Part shown: piece by piece, positions 42,974 to 52,471 of the stretch
Numbering within the stretch: the first letter of the stretch is position 1
Layout: each line of letters begins with the position of its first letter
NCBI RefSeq assembly: GCF_040370365.1
Contig: NZ_BAABWQ010000005.1
Coordinates: 1-64,000, forward strand
DNA from: Shimia sp040370365
Lineage (GTDB): Bacteria > Pseudomonadota > Alphaproteobacteria > Rhodobacterales > Rhodobacteraceae
DNA length: 64,000 bases
Direction: 5' to 3'
Program-made: the position numbers and the translations under genes
The notes under the pieces: generated by a model
Databases searched by the model: none
Seen by the model: the letters and a program-made list of their open reading frames with translations, nothing else
Told to the model about the DNA's origin: nothing

Positions 42974-43591
42974 TCACTCGCTTTTATTGTGAAAATTGGG
43001 CAGGTGACTCTTGTCACCAACCCCCGCATTCTGCCAAGCACCAGCGATCATTGCGGTTTGCGCAAACTCTGCGAAATCCCGCGGCTTGCGGCCCAAGGCG
43101 CGCTCGACGCCATCGGTTGTATGGGCGTTTCGCCCGTCAAGGGTTTCTCGGGCGATTGCGGTGAAAACATCTGCCACGAATGTATCGCCTGAGGCGGCGA
43201 CATTTGCGTGGAAGTCCTCAAAGCCAATTGGAATATGTCGGATCGTGCGGTCCAAGGTGACGGTGAGAACCTCGGCCATTTTGGCAAAGGTCATCAGGCG
43301 CGGGCCGGTGACTTCGTACCGTTCACCCAAGTGACCGTTTTCGGTCAGTGCCGCAACAACCACATCGGCTATATCATCGATGTCGATGATCGGCTCCGCG
43401 ATATCGCCGCCGGGCATCGGCAGAACGCCACTGAGGATCGGCAACTAGGTGCTTTGGTCTTCCCAATCAAAAGGGGTCTGAGAGTGCCGTGCGCCGCTCC
43501 TAACGGACACGCCTTTGGCTTCAATTTTTGCTGCGACGCGCGATCCGGTTTTCCCAGTGGCGCCGATGACGAGAATAGGCTGATTTGACAT
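42974..43591 (-). pseudogene. NmrA-family NAD(P)-binding protein, internally deleted
   Basis: The ATG at 43591 has a strong AGGAGA site and opens a normal NmrA N-terminus (PILVIGATGKTGSRVAAKIE), reading to a TAG at 43446-43448 after 48 residues. The same strand then continues, from about 43444, as the C-terminal part of the same family (GVLPMPGGDIAEPIIDIDDI, ending at 42974). Compared with family members of about 270-280 residues, roughly 80-110 residues in the middle are missing. The gene is therefore probably broken. The C-terminal fragment could still be translated from an internal start. Confidence 0.8.
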
Positions 43592-43798
43592 AGTTTTCTC
43601 CTGTGGTGAGCCGCAAGCCCACCCTTAATTTGGGTTTCAATGCGTTCTGTTGTGGTGGTTGCGCCTCTGAAATGGAGGGTCGCAGCCGTTCCCATCGTGA
43701 TCAAGCAGAACAGTGACGAGAAGCAGAGAAAGTAGAATTGAATTTGCATGCCGTGATGCGGGTACCGGCGGTAGGAGCGTGTGAAGAACGATGCATCG

Positions 43799-44413
43799 CT
43801 ACGCACTCTCACGGACTTGACCGACTAGGATCGACCAGTCCATGCCCAACGCGCCGTAGACTTCACCAGCCTGACTGCTCGCATTGTCTGCGAGGATCTC
43901 AATCATCAGGCTGGCGCCATCAGCAACAACCACGCCGGCTTGGGTCAAACGGACAAGTGCGGTTTCGCGCTTGGTCATATTGAAGGTGCCACTGGCATCC
44001 ACGGCAACATAGGCCTCATACCCTTCGCGCACGGCCTGCATGGCGGGAAACGCGGCGCAGACTTCTAGGGAAAGGCCCGCAAAGATCAATTTTCTCCGAC
44101 CGGTAGCGCGAATGGCCTCTTCAACCCTTGGGTCATCCCATGCATTGACCGTAGTCCGGTCGATGAAGGTCTGGCCGGGCAAGGCCTCTTGCAACTCGGG
44201 AATGGCGGGCCCCCAGAGTGTCTGGGACGAGGTGGTGGTTGAGACAATCGGCAGGCCGAGCGCCTTCGCAGCCTTCGCCAGACCGACGATGTTGTGTTTC
44301 AGATCGGCGACCGAATAGTCGCGGATACCTGTCATCAGGCCGACCTGATTGTCGACAAATACCACAGCGGCGTTTTCACGTGTCAGCGGTTCGGGATTGT
44401 GCAAAGTGGTCAT
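43799..44413 (-). CDS. Isochorismatase-like cysteine hydrolase (YcaC type)
   Basis: A 204-residue isochorismatase-fold hydrolase. The catalytic triad is visible as Asp in VVFVDNQVGLM (near residue 21), Lys/Arg region around GRRKLIFAGLS and Cys in SLEVCAAFPAM (about residue 118). Length and the VVSTTTSSQTLWGP segment match YcaC-like hydrolases of unknown substrate. GAGGAGAA precedes the ATG. It sits downstream of the second pirin gene in the same direction and may share its transcript. Confidence 0.88.
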   Translation of the reverse strand: MTTLHNPEPLTRENAAVVFVDNQVGLMTGIRDYSVADLKHNIVGLAKAAKALGLPIVSTTTSSQTLWGPAIPELQEALPGQTFIDRTTVNAWDDPRVEEAIRATGRRKLIFAGLSLEVCAAFPAMQAVREGYEAYVAVDASGTFNMTKRETALVRLTQAGVVVADGASLMIEILADNASSQAGEVYGALGMDWSILVGQVRESA

Positions 44414-44453
44414 GGTCTTCTCCTCTCAAGGTTGGTTTTCGGTGGTATCGATT

Positions 44454-45320
44454 TCAGTCAATCGATCCGAGGCGACCGGAACGGTAGGCCGCCTCGACTG
44501 CGTCAAGCTCTTGGGTGTTGCCCATGGCGTACGGGCCTCTTTGGACAAAGGGCTGACGAAGGGGTTGGCCCCGGAACAGGACGACCTTTGCGCCGTGTTC
44601 CGAGAAAAATGAGATGTCGGTGGCATTGGCGCATGCGAGGGCCTCGCCGGGCCGCAGATCGGCAAACCCTGCGTTCCACGTCACGCGAGAGATTCCCGTG
44701 ATGGCAAGGATCCATGCGTGGTGGTCCTTGTCACCTGAATGCGTGAACCGGCCACCTGCGTTCATGTCGATATCAAGCAGCGTCAGCGGACTGTCCGGCG
44801 CAATCGCTCCCTGAAGTCGGCCGACTTTACCAAGGACCAACCGTGCATTGGCGCGCTCGCCCTCAAGCCGTGGAATGTCCGCCGCAGCGACGTGAAAGGC
44901 GGACGGGGCGTCATGCCGATGCGCTGCGGAGAGGTTGACGAAGACCTGCAACGCATGGGTTCTGGCACCGGGGCGGGTTGATTCGTAGTGAAGGGCCCCG
45001 CGCGCGGCCTTGAACCAGTACAGATCACCGGGTGCCAGATCGAGGTTGTTACCAAGGGAGTCGCGGTTGTGAAACGCGCCTTCGCTGTCCTCGAACATGA
45101 CCGTTACGGCGGACAACCCGGCATGGGCATGTGTCCCTAATGTGGGCTCTGTCATCACGAAGTGATCCACCATAATCAGAGGGTCCATCAGCCCCCGAAA
45201 TTCTGCGTGTTGATAGCTTTGGGCCTGAAAACCGTCTCCAATTGTGAGCGGGCGCCCCTCGCTTAGAGCATGGGTTTCGCAGGGGACACCTGCGAGCTTG
45301 TCGATATGTTGCGTGTTCAT
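44454..45320 (-). CDS. Pirin family protein (second)
   Basis: A 288-residue bicupin. MVDHFVMTEPTLGTHAHAGL (about residues 49-68) holds the pirin His pair, here in a HAHAG context in place of HPHRG, so it belongs to a different pirin subgroup from the protein at 27892. ATG 45320 with GAGAG upstream is preferred to the longer start at 45383. It diverges from a LysR gene at 45430 and precedes the isochorismatase-like gene by 40 bases. Confidence 0.88.
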   Translation of the reverse strand: MNTQHIDKLAGVPCETHALSEGRPLTIGDGFQAQSYQHAEFRGLMDPLIMVDHFVMTEPTLGTHAHAGLSAVTVMFEDSEGAFHNRDSLGNNLDLAPGDLYWFKAARGALHYESTRPGARTHALQVFVNLSAAHRHDAPSAFHVAAADIPRLEGERANARLVLGKVGRLQGAIAPDSPLTLLDIDMNAGGRFTHSGDKDHHAWILAITGISRVTWNAGFADLRPGEALACANATDISFFSEHGAKVVLFRGQPLRQPFVQRGPYAMGNTQELDAVEAAYRSGRLGSID

Positions 45321-45429
45321 GTCAGTCTCTCGCTTCTGTTGAATTGATATTATCAACGAGACAATTGACGGAAAATCCGTCAATACTAGAACTCATCGTT
45401 CTATTTTTGGAACGTTTGGAGGGATCAGG

Positions 45430-46353
45430 ATGGATCTCAACGACGCATTCTATTTTGTTCAGGTTGTGGAGAAGGGCGGCTTTTCCGCTGCGGCGCGGGC
45501 GTTGGCTATCCCGAAATCACGCCTCAGCCGCCGTGTGCGTCAACTTGAGGATGACCTTGGCGTGCGCCTATTGCAGCGCACATCGCGCATCGTCACCACG
45601 ACAGAGGTTGGCAAGGAATACTATCGCCATGCTAGAGACGCCTTGGCGCGGTTCGAGATCGCCGAAGCCGCCGTCCGCCGCAAAACCAACACTATAGAGG
45701 GGACCGTTACGGTATCCTGTTCGGTCGGCATGGCGCAATTCGGCCTCGATCAGATCTTGCCGCGTTTCTTGCAGGACAATCCCGGCGTAACGGTGGTCCA
45801 GCGGGCGTCAAATCAGATGGAGGATTTGATACAGGGCGGGATCGACGTGGCGATACGGGGCCATGTTGACACTCTACCAGACTCGAGCCTGATCCAGATG
45901 CGACTCGCGCGGGTGGAATGGCACCTGTTCTGTTCGCCTGAGTACCATGACACTTTGGATCAAGGTGCCGATCCAGTCACGCTGGCAAATCACCCGGCAT
46001 TGGTCCTTGGTCGGCCGGGAGCAACGCATCAATGGTTGCTCACGGGCGGCGACGGGCAAACCGCATCGGTCCCTTGCCCAGTGCGTTTTGCCAGTGACGA
46101 TATGTCGACGCTCAAAAACGCCGCAACTTTGTCTTTGGGGATTGTCGCGCTGCCAGCCTACGTTTGTCGATCAGAGGTGGAAACCGGATCTCTTGTGCGT
46201 GCCTTGCCGAGTTGGACAGCAGGTCGCCCGCAGATCAGCCTTTTGATGCCATCGCGCCGTGGCTTGCTACCGGCGTTCGAGGCGTTCCTTGAGCGCTTAA
46301 AGCAAGATATGCCCACTGTTTTGGCTGGCGATGCGGTAGCCGTCAGTGGATAG
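45430..46353 (+). CDS. LysR-family regulator (divergent from second pirin)
   Basis: A 307-residue LysR regulator of the CrgA/AaeR-like subgroup: FSAAARALAIPKSRLSRRVR is the recognition helix region, and the effector domain begins near residue 90 (GTVTVSCSVGMAQFGLDQIL). The divergent position relative to the pirin gene suggests that it controls the pirin-hydrolase-NmrA group. The intergenic region contains AT-rich inverted stretches (ATCAAC.. around 45350) that could hold the operator. Confidence 0.9.
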   Translation: MDLNDAFYFVQVVEKGGFSAAARALAIPKSRLSRRVRQLEDDLGVRLLQRTSRIVTTTEVGKEYYRHARDALARFEIAEAAVRRKTNTIEGTVTVSCSVGMAQFGLDQILPRFLQDNPGVTVVQRASNQMEDLIQGGIDVAIRGHVDTLPDSSLIQMRLARVEWHLFCSPEYHDTLDQGADPVTLANHPALVLGRPGATHQWLLTGGDGQTASVPCPVRFASDDMSTLKNAATLSLGIVALPAYVCRSEVETGSLVRALPSWTAGRPQISLLMPSRRGLLPAFEAFLERLKQDMPTVLAGDAVAVSG

Positions 46354-46902
46354 CGTGCTCCTTAGATACCATAACGTAAAAGACCGCCTTCCGATTATTC
46401 GACCTTTGCGACGAAACTGAGCGGCGACACAACCCAGTCCAAGCCTCAACACAGCATTGGCACCTGTGGGCACCTAGCGGACCTCGGATGTCGCGCCGTA
46501 TCTTCTGGGATTGTGCACCAGTCAACGCCGATTTGTCTTTGTGGTACGGCATGACAGATCGACGGATCAGTCATGGAAATGTCAAATTTACTTGCCGTTC
46601 GAGCTTTGTGTACTGTAGGGAACGCGGGCCAAATTCCGCGGCACATTGAATGAGTCTGGAGCCGGGGTTAGAGATCTAATACGGAGAACGTCTGAGCCCT
46701 CCACCCAATACTGCAACGCAAATACAAAGGCCATGCGCCAGAGGTAAGGCCTTCTACGCGCGCTGAGACTACTTCCATACAAGCAATCGCAAATCGTGAT
46801 TGTCAATAAACCCATTTTCAAAGAGGGCGGCGGAGTGTAGAGCCGTGTGAACCAAACTCACGGCACTTTCAGAAGGCGATCGCGCCGCAGGTTTGGCGTT
46901 GC
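46354..46902. other. Intergenic stretch of about 550 bases, no gene recognised
   Basis: It lies between two co-directional LysR genes. Short ORFs have neither ribosome binding sites nor recognisable content. No repeat or terminator of note. Confidence 0.4.
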
Positions 46903-47865
46903 GTGGAGGTGGAACACATTCTGGGTAAGAGTTTTCAACAGGGTATCACACTTCGGCACTTGCGTGCGCTCGTGGCACTCTCAGATCTCAAGCTGGTCGC
47001 GCGTGTGTCTGAGGCGCTTGGCGTTACGCAGCCAGCCGTGTCAAAACAGATTGCCGAGTTGGAAAAGATAGTAGGCGTGCCTGTTGTTACACGAGACCGA
47101 AACAGGCTTTACCTAACGCCTATTGGCCTCCGTCTTGCAGATCATGCCCGCCAAGCACTTGGTCAACTTGATCGCGCAGCATTTGACATTGAGGCGATGA
47201 CGAGCGGCGTGTCCGGCTCTGTATCTGTTGGCGTCGTTAGTTCAGTTGCGCCCACTTTGTTGCCCGGCACCATTGCACTGTTAAAGCGCAGCACGCCACA
47301 GGCAAATGTATCTGTCTCCGAGGGCCATTTTGTTGAGCTGTTGCCACAACTTGAGGCGGGCGCGCTGGACCTGGTGATCGCGAGAACTTGGCAGCCTCAG
47401 GAATTGGCCGGGATTGACCAAATGGCGTTGTTCTCAGAGCCCATTGTTGTTGTCGCCGGGCGTAATCATCCGCTTTCGCAAGAAGTGGACGTGTCATGGG
47501 CGGATGTCACTAGCTATGCTTGGATATTGCCGCAGCCGAACTCGGTCGCCCGTCAGGCGGTGGATGCTCTTTTTGCAGCAAATGGCTTGTCGCCTCCCAA
47601 TAATACAGTCGCATCTTTGTCGATTGCCTTGAATCTTGAGCTAATACGGGCGATGCCTGCACTTGGACTGCTTCCGCAGCGGCTCGCGCAGGCTCAGGCC
47701 GCGCGGGGAGAAACCGTGATCTTGCCACTTGATACACGTGACTTGCTTTCAGAGGCGCGCTGCTTTTGGCGCAAAGACCAAGTTTCGCAGAACGCGACAC
47801 TGGCGTTGTTCCTTAAATGCCTGCGGCAAACCACTGAGGATCTAAGAACTATTCCATTTGGTTAA
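46903..47865 (+). CDS. LysR-family regulator of the malonate locus
   Basis: A 320-residue LysR regulator starting at a GTG. ITLRHLRALVALSDLKLVAR leads into the helix-turn-helix (VSEALGVTQPAVSKQIAELE), in the style of the CysB/GbpR subgroup. The effector domain runs from about residue 105. It is co-directional with the malonate operon, 81 bases upstream of the amidase gene. The rhizobial mat operon uses a GntR regulator, so a LysR here is a difference. Regulation of malonate genes is inferred. Confidence 0.88.
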   Translation: MEVEHILGKSFQQGITLRHLRALVALSDLKLVARVSEALGVTQPAVSKQIAELEKIVGVPVVTRDRNRLYLTPIGLRLADHARQALGQLDRAAFDIEAMTSGVSGSVSVGVVSSVAPTLLPGTIALLKRSTPQANVSVSEGHFVELLPQLEAGALDLVIARTWQPQELAGIDQMALFSEPIVVVAGRNHPLSQEVDVSWADVTSYAWILPQPNSVARQAVDALFAANGLSPPNNTVASLSIALNLELIRAMPALGLLPQRLAQAQAARGETVILPLDTRDLLSEARCFWRKDQVSQNATLALFLKCLRQTTEDLRTIPFG

Positions 47866-47917
47866 TGTTATTGGCGAATTTTTCACTTTTTTCTAAATAG
47901 ATCCCACTTTATCTTAA

Positions 47918-47934
47918 CCAAACACGCGGTTTGG
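47918..47934. promoter_or_regulatory. Inverted repeat in the malonate operon leader
   Basis: CCAAAC-ACGCG-GTTTGG, a perfect 6-bp inverted repeat ending just before the GGGAGG ribosome binding site of the amidase gene. It could be an operator or a translation-control hairpin. Confidence 0.45.
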
Positions 47935-47946
47935 GAGGGCTTGGGT

Positions 47947-49512
47947 GTGAATTCGAACAATTGCGATACTTGGTGTGAGCCATTGAGCGGGGACGCGTTG
48001 CTCGCGCGATCAGCCTGTGAAGTTCTTGCAGCCTTTAAGGCTCGGACTTTGACGCCGAGTGCCTACTTGACGGCTTGCCTCGAGCAAATCTCCCGCTTCA
48101 ACCCAAAAATAAACGCCATCGCCGCAATGAATATCGAGAGCGCCATCGCTTGCGCAGAGGCCGCGACAGAGCGTTGGCAGGATGGATGCCCGGTGGGGCC
48201 ACTCGATGGTTTGCCGATTGGCGTAAAGGATTTGCAAAACACCAAAGGCTTGTTGACCACCCATGGCAGTGTTCGTGCGAGGGGTTACATCCCCGAGAAC
48301 GACTTGCCGATGGTTGCGCGGTTGCGGGCGGCGGGCGCCATTATTCTGGCAAAGACTAATGTCCCGGAAATGGGTGCAGGCGGAAACAGTCGCAATCGGG
48401 TCTGGGGGGCGACGGGCAATCCCTTTGATGCCAATCTCATTGCGGGCGGCTCGTCTGGCGGCTCTGCTGCAGCACTTGCGGCCAATTTCGTTCCGCTGTG
48501 CACAGGGTCGGACACCGGTGGATCGCTTCGCATGCCTGCGGCACTGTGTGCTGTGGTAGGCTATCGGCCCTCTGTTGATGTGATCGCCCATCCCACACGA
48601 CCCTTGGGATGGTCGGGCATTTCAGTGCTTGGCCCAATGGCGCGTACAGTAGATGATCTGACGCTGATGCTGGACGTGTGTCAGGGTTATCACGCAGATG
48701 ACCCTTTGACCGAGCCCTCTGTCACGGGCCGTTTCGCGAAGTTGCCATCTACAGACCTAAAAGACCTGCGGGTTGGTTTCAGCGAAGACTTTGGCGGTGC
48801 TCCGGTCGAACAAAGCATCCGAGATACGTTCCGTGCGCGACTTGAGGTGCTTCGTCCTCAGGTCAAAGAATGCCGTGCGGCGGATCTAAACCTTGGAGAC
48901 ATGGACCGCTGTTTTGATATTCTCCGAGCCGAAAGTTTTGGCGTGGCCTTTGGCGAGGCTATGGCACAGGACCCCGACAGCTTCGGTGAACATATCAAAG
49001 AAAATGTCGCCCTTGGTAAAGCTATGTCACTGGCCGATCGTGGTTGGGCTCATGCCGAGCAAACCCAGATTTTGCGTAAATTCAACGCGCTGATGGCGGA
49101 GTTTGATGTGATCGTGTTGCCGACATCGCCAGTGTCGCCGTTTGCGTGGACGCAGCCCTATGCCAAAGACATCGATGGGCAGGAAATGGACATCTACTAT
49201 CGCTGGCTCGCGCTCTGCTATCGGGGGTCATTGACGGGGGGGCCGTCGATCACGCTGCCCTGTGGTCGGGATGCGGCAGGTCTGCCGTTCGGCCTGCAGA
49301 TGTTGGGGCCGCTTCGAGGCGACGAAGGGCTGCTCAGCGCCGCGAAAGCTGTGGAAGAGCTCTTTGATCGCTCAGAGGAGACGGCACGCCCTCTGGCAAA
49401 TTTGCATACGCTCCCTAATTCCGATGTGGATCTGAGGTCTATTGTGACGCATCCCGCTGACCTAAGCGCAGAACCTGCACCCAAAAATTCCGCTTTGCGG
49501 ACGGCGGTTTAA
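47947..49512 (+). CDS. Amidase signature family protein, malonamidase-like
   Basis: A 521-residue amidase-signature hydrolase. The Ser-Ser-Lys triad is visible: Lys in GLPIGVKDLQN (about 95), the Gly-Ser loop AGGSSGGSAAALAANF (about 165-180) and the nucleophilic Ser in TGSDTGGSLRMPA. GTG 47947 is placed about 8 bases after GGGAGG; the TTG at 47941 is too close to it. It leads an operon with a TRAP transporter and malonyl-CoA enzymes, so hydrolysis of malonamic acid/malonamide to malonate is likely. Family members are too broad for certainty. Confidence 0.85.
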   Translation: MNSNNCDTWCEPLSGDALLARSACEVLAAFKARTLTPSAYLTACLEQISRFNPKINAIAAMNIESAIACAEAATERWQDGCPVGPLDGLPIGVKDLQNTKGLLTTHGSVRARGYIPENDLPMVARLRAAGAIILAKTNVPEMGAGGNSRNRVWGATGNPFDANLIAGGSSGGSAAALAANFVPLCTGSDTGGSLRMPAALCAVVGYRPSVDVIAHPTRPLGWSGISVLGPMARTVDDLTLMLDVCQGYHADDPLTEPSVTGRFAKLPSTDLKDLRVGFSEDFGGAPVEQSIRDTFRARLEVLRPQVKECRAADLNLGDMDRCFDILRAESFGVAFGEAMAQDPDSFGEHIKENVALGKAMSLADRGWAHAEQTQILRKFNALMAEFDVIVLPTSPVSPFAWTQPYAKDIDGQEMDIYYRWLALCYRGSLTGGPSITLPCGRDAAGLPFGLQMLGPLRGDEGLLSAAKAVEELFDRSEETARPLANLHTLPNSDVDLRSIVTHPADLSAEPAPKNSALRTAV

Positions 49513-49513
49513 C

Positions 49514-50797
49514 ATGTGGCTGATCCCGATCATCTTTGTTTTGCTGCTGATAAGCGGAACGGCCTTTGCGTATCTGATGGGCGCGGTGTCTGTCGTGACG
49601 TTTATCGCGGTCGACAAAAGCCAATTCCTGTCGATCCTACCCCAACGCATATTTGCCCAACTTGACGTCTTCGCCTTTATGGCGATGCCACTCTTCATTC
49701 TGACGGCAGAGATAATGAGCCGCGCCGGAGTAACGCGCAGCCTAATCGATTTTGCGATGGCTATTGTTGGTCGGTTTCGCGGCGGACTGGGACATGTGAA
49801 TATCCTCACAAGCGTCTTTTTTGCGGGCATTTCGGGATCGGCGATCGCAGACAGTGCTGCTCTGTCGCGTACATTCGTGCCCGAAATGAAAGCGCGCGGT
49901 TATGACCCGTACTATGCGGGGGCCATCACCGCGGCATCTTCGATGATTGGGCCGATTATCCCGCCCTCGATCATCATGATCATCTACGGTGGCTTGACAG
50001 GGGCATCTGTCGCGGCCCTGTTCATTGCAGGCGTTGTGCCCGGCCTGCTGCTTGCAGTAGCCCTGATGGGTCTGAACGCGATCATTGCGCATATCAAAGG
50101 GCACCCCGGCGGGGCGTCTGACGATCTGCCACGGTTCTTGCCAAGCTTGCTGAACGCGGCACCAGCACTGTGTTTGCCTGTTGTGATCCTTGGCTCGCTT
50201 GTGTTCGGGTTGGCGACACCCACAGAAGGGTCCGCCATCGCGGTGTTCTTCGCGCTTTTGGCTGGCCAGTTCTACAAAGGGCTAAATTGGAAGATGATCT
50301 TTGACGCGGTTGAGGCCACTGCAAAGATGACCGGCACGATTTTTATCATTCTCGCTGCGATTTCGGTTCTGGGGTATCTGGCAGGTCAGCTTGGCTGGTC
50401 ACAAGCTCTGGCGGTCTGGGTCGACTCGTTCGGGCTGACAGGGACAAAGTACCTGTTTTTCCTTGTGTGCATCTTCCTGATCGCGGGCATGTTCATGGAT
50501 ACACCCGTTGCCTTGACCCTGTTGATCCCATTGTTTGCCCCGCAAGCCTTGGAACAGGGCATAAGCCCAATCCAACTGGGTATCGTGTTGTGCTTTAACC
50601 TTTGCGTCGGTCTAATTACGCCGCCCTTAGGAAAGTGCCTGGTGGTCGTATCGGCCCTGACAAGCCTCAATTATTGGCGGTTGGCTTACGCTGCGCTGCC
50701 CTTCATTTTCGTTCAGGTGCTGTTGTTGCTCGCTTTGGTCTATTGGCCGGCGCTAAGCCTCACATTGCCACGCCTGTTCGGATTTTCTGTGAACTAA
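49514..50797 (+). CDS. dctM: TRAP transporter large permease (DctM type)
   Basis: A 427-residue membrane protein with about 12-13 hydrophobic segments. HVNILTSVFFAGISGSAIAD and SSMIGPIIPPSIIMIIYG are the conserved DctM sequences, and FGLATPTEGSAIAVF the later one. It starts 1 base after the amidase stop. In this locus the large permease comes before the binding protein and small permease, unlike the usual P-Q-M order. It should import malonate, driven by a sodium gradient in most TRAP systems. Confidence 0.93.
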   Translation: MWLIPIIFVLLLISGTAFAYLMGAVSVVTFIAVDKSQFLSILPQRIFAQLDVFAFMAMPLFILTAEIMSRAGVTRSLIDFAMAIVGRFRGGLGHVNILTSVFFAGISGSAIADSAALSRTFVPEMKARGYDPYYAGAITAASSMIGPIIPPSIIMIIYGGLTGASVAALFIAGVVPGLLLAVALMGLNAIIAHIKGHPGGASDDLPRFLPSLLNAAPALCLPVVILGSLVFGLATPTEGSAIAVFFALLAGQFYKGLNWKMIFDAVEATAKMTGTIFIILAAISVLGYLAGQLGWSQALAVWVDSFGLTGTKYLFFLVCIFLIAGMFMDTPVALTLLIPLFAPQALEQGISPIQLGIVLCFNLCVGLITPPLGKCLVVVSALTSLNYWRLAYAALPFIFVQVLLLLALVYWPALSLTLPRLFGFSVN

Positions 50798-50820
50798 CCA
50801 AAACTAAGGGAGGACGATTC

Positions 50821-51795
50821 ATGAAACTTAAGGCACTTACACTTGCGGCATTGCTTGCGACGGCTACATCTGCATCGGCGGAGGTCAAAATCGCATTGGA
50901 CAGCAAGCCAGATCTGGAGACTTCAGGCTCGTACAACTGGGCATTTGCCTTTGGTAATGCGCTGAAAGACGCAGGCATGGACGTGCGTGAAATGCCGCGC
51001 GGCTCTGTCGGCAATGAAGCCGAGAAATTCGATCAAGTCTCTACAGGACTACTTGAGATTTCATTGTCAGATGTGCGTGCCGTCGCGCAGGTTGATCCGT
51101 TTATCTATGGCGTCCGACTGCCGTATATTTTCTCAGACATCGCGCATATGGACCGGGCCCTGGCTGCGGGCGACGTTTACACTCGCATCAATGAAAACCT
51201 GTCAGAGCAGGATGCGGTCCTGTTGGCTTTGGCTCCACTGGGACCCGCATCCGGCGTGATCACAACAACACAGGCAGTGCGCTCTCCGGCGGACATGGCA
51301 TCGCTGCGGATGCGTGCTTTGGACGATGCGCAGATCGCTATGTATCAAGCTTGGGGATCGAGCGGCACAATCGTGCCTTGGGGAGAAGTCCCTGCTGGCC
51401 TGCAAACCGGCGTTATTGATGGCTACCTGAATTCGCCATTCATTCCGGTGATGTTTGGTCAGACAGACTTCATCAAAAACTTTGCCGATGCGGATGTGAT
51501 TTGGCCGCTACGGGCGGTGATTGCATCCAAAGGTTGGTATGACGGGTTGTCCGACGCGGATCGTGCCAGCGTTGACGCGGCAGTAGCAACCGCAGATGCG
51601 GCAGCGCGGGAATGGCTCGCCGCGGCATCGATAAACGGACTGCTTGCGCTTGAGGAAAAGGGTGTGACAGTTCAGCGCCTCACGCCGGAAGAGCGTGCGG
51701 TGTTCCGCGAAGCCTCGTTGCCAGTCTACGATTCAGATTTGATGACAGCCGAAGACACCGCGTTGTGGAAGAAACTGTCTGACGAAAGCCGCTAA
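50821..51795 (+). CDS. dctP: TRAP transporter substrate-binding protein (DctP type)
   Basis: A 324-residue periplasmic protein with a signal peptide (MKLKALTLAALLATATSASA) and the DctP fold. LRMRALDDAQIAMYQAWGSS holds the substrate-carboxylate arginine region, and VPAGLQTGVIDGYLNSPFIP follows as in the family. GGGAGG lies upstream. It is the ligand-capturing part of the TRAP system; malonate is the likely ligand from the operon's enzymes. Confidence 0.92.
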   Translation: MKLKALTLAALLATATSASAEVKIALDSKPDLETSGSYNWAFAFGNALKDAGMDVREMPRGSVGNEAEKFDQVSTGLLEISLSDVRAVAQVDPFIYGVRLPYIFSDIAHMDRALAAGDVYTRINENLSEQDAVLLALAPLGPASGVITTTQAVRSPADMASLRMRALDDAQIAMYQAWGSSGTIVPWGEVPAGLQTGVIDGYLNSPFIPVMFGQTDFIKNFADADVIWPLRAVIASKGWYDGLSDADRASVDAAVATADAAAREWLAAASINGLLALEEKGVTVQRLTPEERAVFREASLPVYDSDLMTAEDTALWKKLSDESR

Positions 51796-51801
51796 ACAAA
51801 T

Positions 51802-51829
51802 GGGAGGGCCGTGCCCTGCGGCCCGTCCC
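51802..51829 (+). promoter_or_regulatory. Stem-loop between binding-protein and small-permease genes
   Basis: GGGCCG / CGGCCC stem with a 7-base loop (51806-51824), extended by GGGA/TCCC across a one-base bulge. There is no T tract. It is placed like the hairpin after the Liv binding protein and would raise binding-protein over permease output. Confidence 0.55.
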
Positions 51830-51851
51830 CTTCTAAAGCCGGAGTATGAAG

Positions 51852-52379
51852 ATGCGCCACTTTATCATCAGTACCAGTGACCGCTTACACTTCCTGATGC
51901 GCCGGGTCGCCGTTTTTGCTGTCTGCGTGATGTTCGTGACGGTCGTTGTGCAGATCATAGCGCGCTATGTTTTCTCTTCGCCCCCCGTCTGGACCGAAGA
52001 CGTCGCTCGCTACGCCATGGTGTGGACCGGACTTCTGGGCGCAACCTTGTCATTCAAGACACAGTCGGATGCTGTTTTGATGCAAAGTGTATTTCCCGAA
52101 CCACCCCACATGCTGGCAGTCTTTGCAAAAGCGGTCCAAAGTGTTGCGGTTCTGACCTTTATTTTACCAGTCATCTACTTTTGCTTCATTGGCCTGAAGG
52201 GTGGTTTTGCAAAGGGATATCTGGCACGCCAATCCGGCCTGACAGCTGACACCCTTGGCATACCAATGGTATGGATTTCGGTAGCCGTGCCCGTGTCGAT
52301 GGTCATCATTCTTCTTCACCTCGTGGCTCGATGGGCCGGGGACGATACATTGGAAAATCCGGCCGCTCAACTTGATTAA
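51852..52379 (+). CDS. dctQ: TRAP transporter small permease (DctQ type)
   Basis: A 175-residue membrane protein with four hydrophobic segments (about 18-40, 55-72, 95-115, 140-160). VWTEDVARYAMVWTGLLGAT (about residues 47-66) is the DctQ signature. ATG 51852 is preferred to 51846 because GGAG lies at a proper distance from it. It completes the TRAP membrane complex with the DctM protein. Confidence 0.9.
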   Translation: MRHFIISTSDRLHFLMRRVAVFAVCVMFVTVVVQIIARYVFSSPPVWTEDVARYAMVWTGLLGATLSFKTQSDAVLMQSVFPEPPHMLAVFAKAVQSVAVLTFILPVIYFCFIGLKGGFAKGYLARQSGLTADTLGIPMVWISVAVPVSMVIILLHLVARWAGDDTLENPAAQLD

Positions 52380-52471
52380 CAGATTTGACGTTGGGCAGAC
52401 GTAATGAAGTGGTTGTTCGGTCTCCTCAGATCTCTCGATCTGAAATAGACCCATTTGGAGGGCTGATCGCG

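Noticed and set aside
43612..43812. Small minus-strand ORF starting with a hydrophobic segment upstream of the NmrA pseudogene
   Set aside because: It has a helix-like start but runs into the ribosome site and body of the pseudogene in another frame, with no family match. It may be leader DNA.
44436..44449. Third copy of the 14170/18811-type repeat
   Set aside because: Only 14-15 bases match the core (TTTTCGGTGGTATC) and the flanks differ, so I noted it but did not call a repeat copy.
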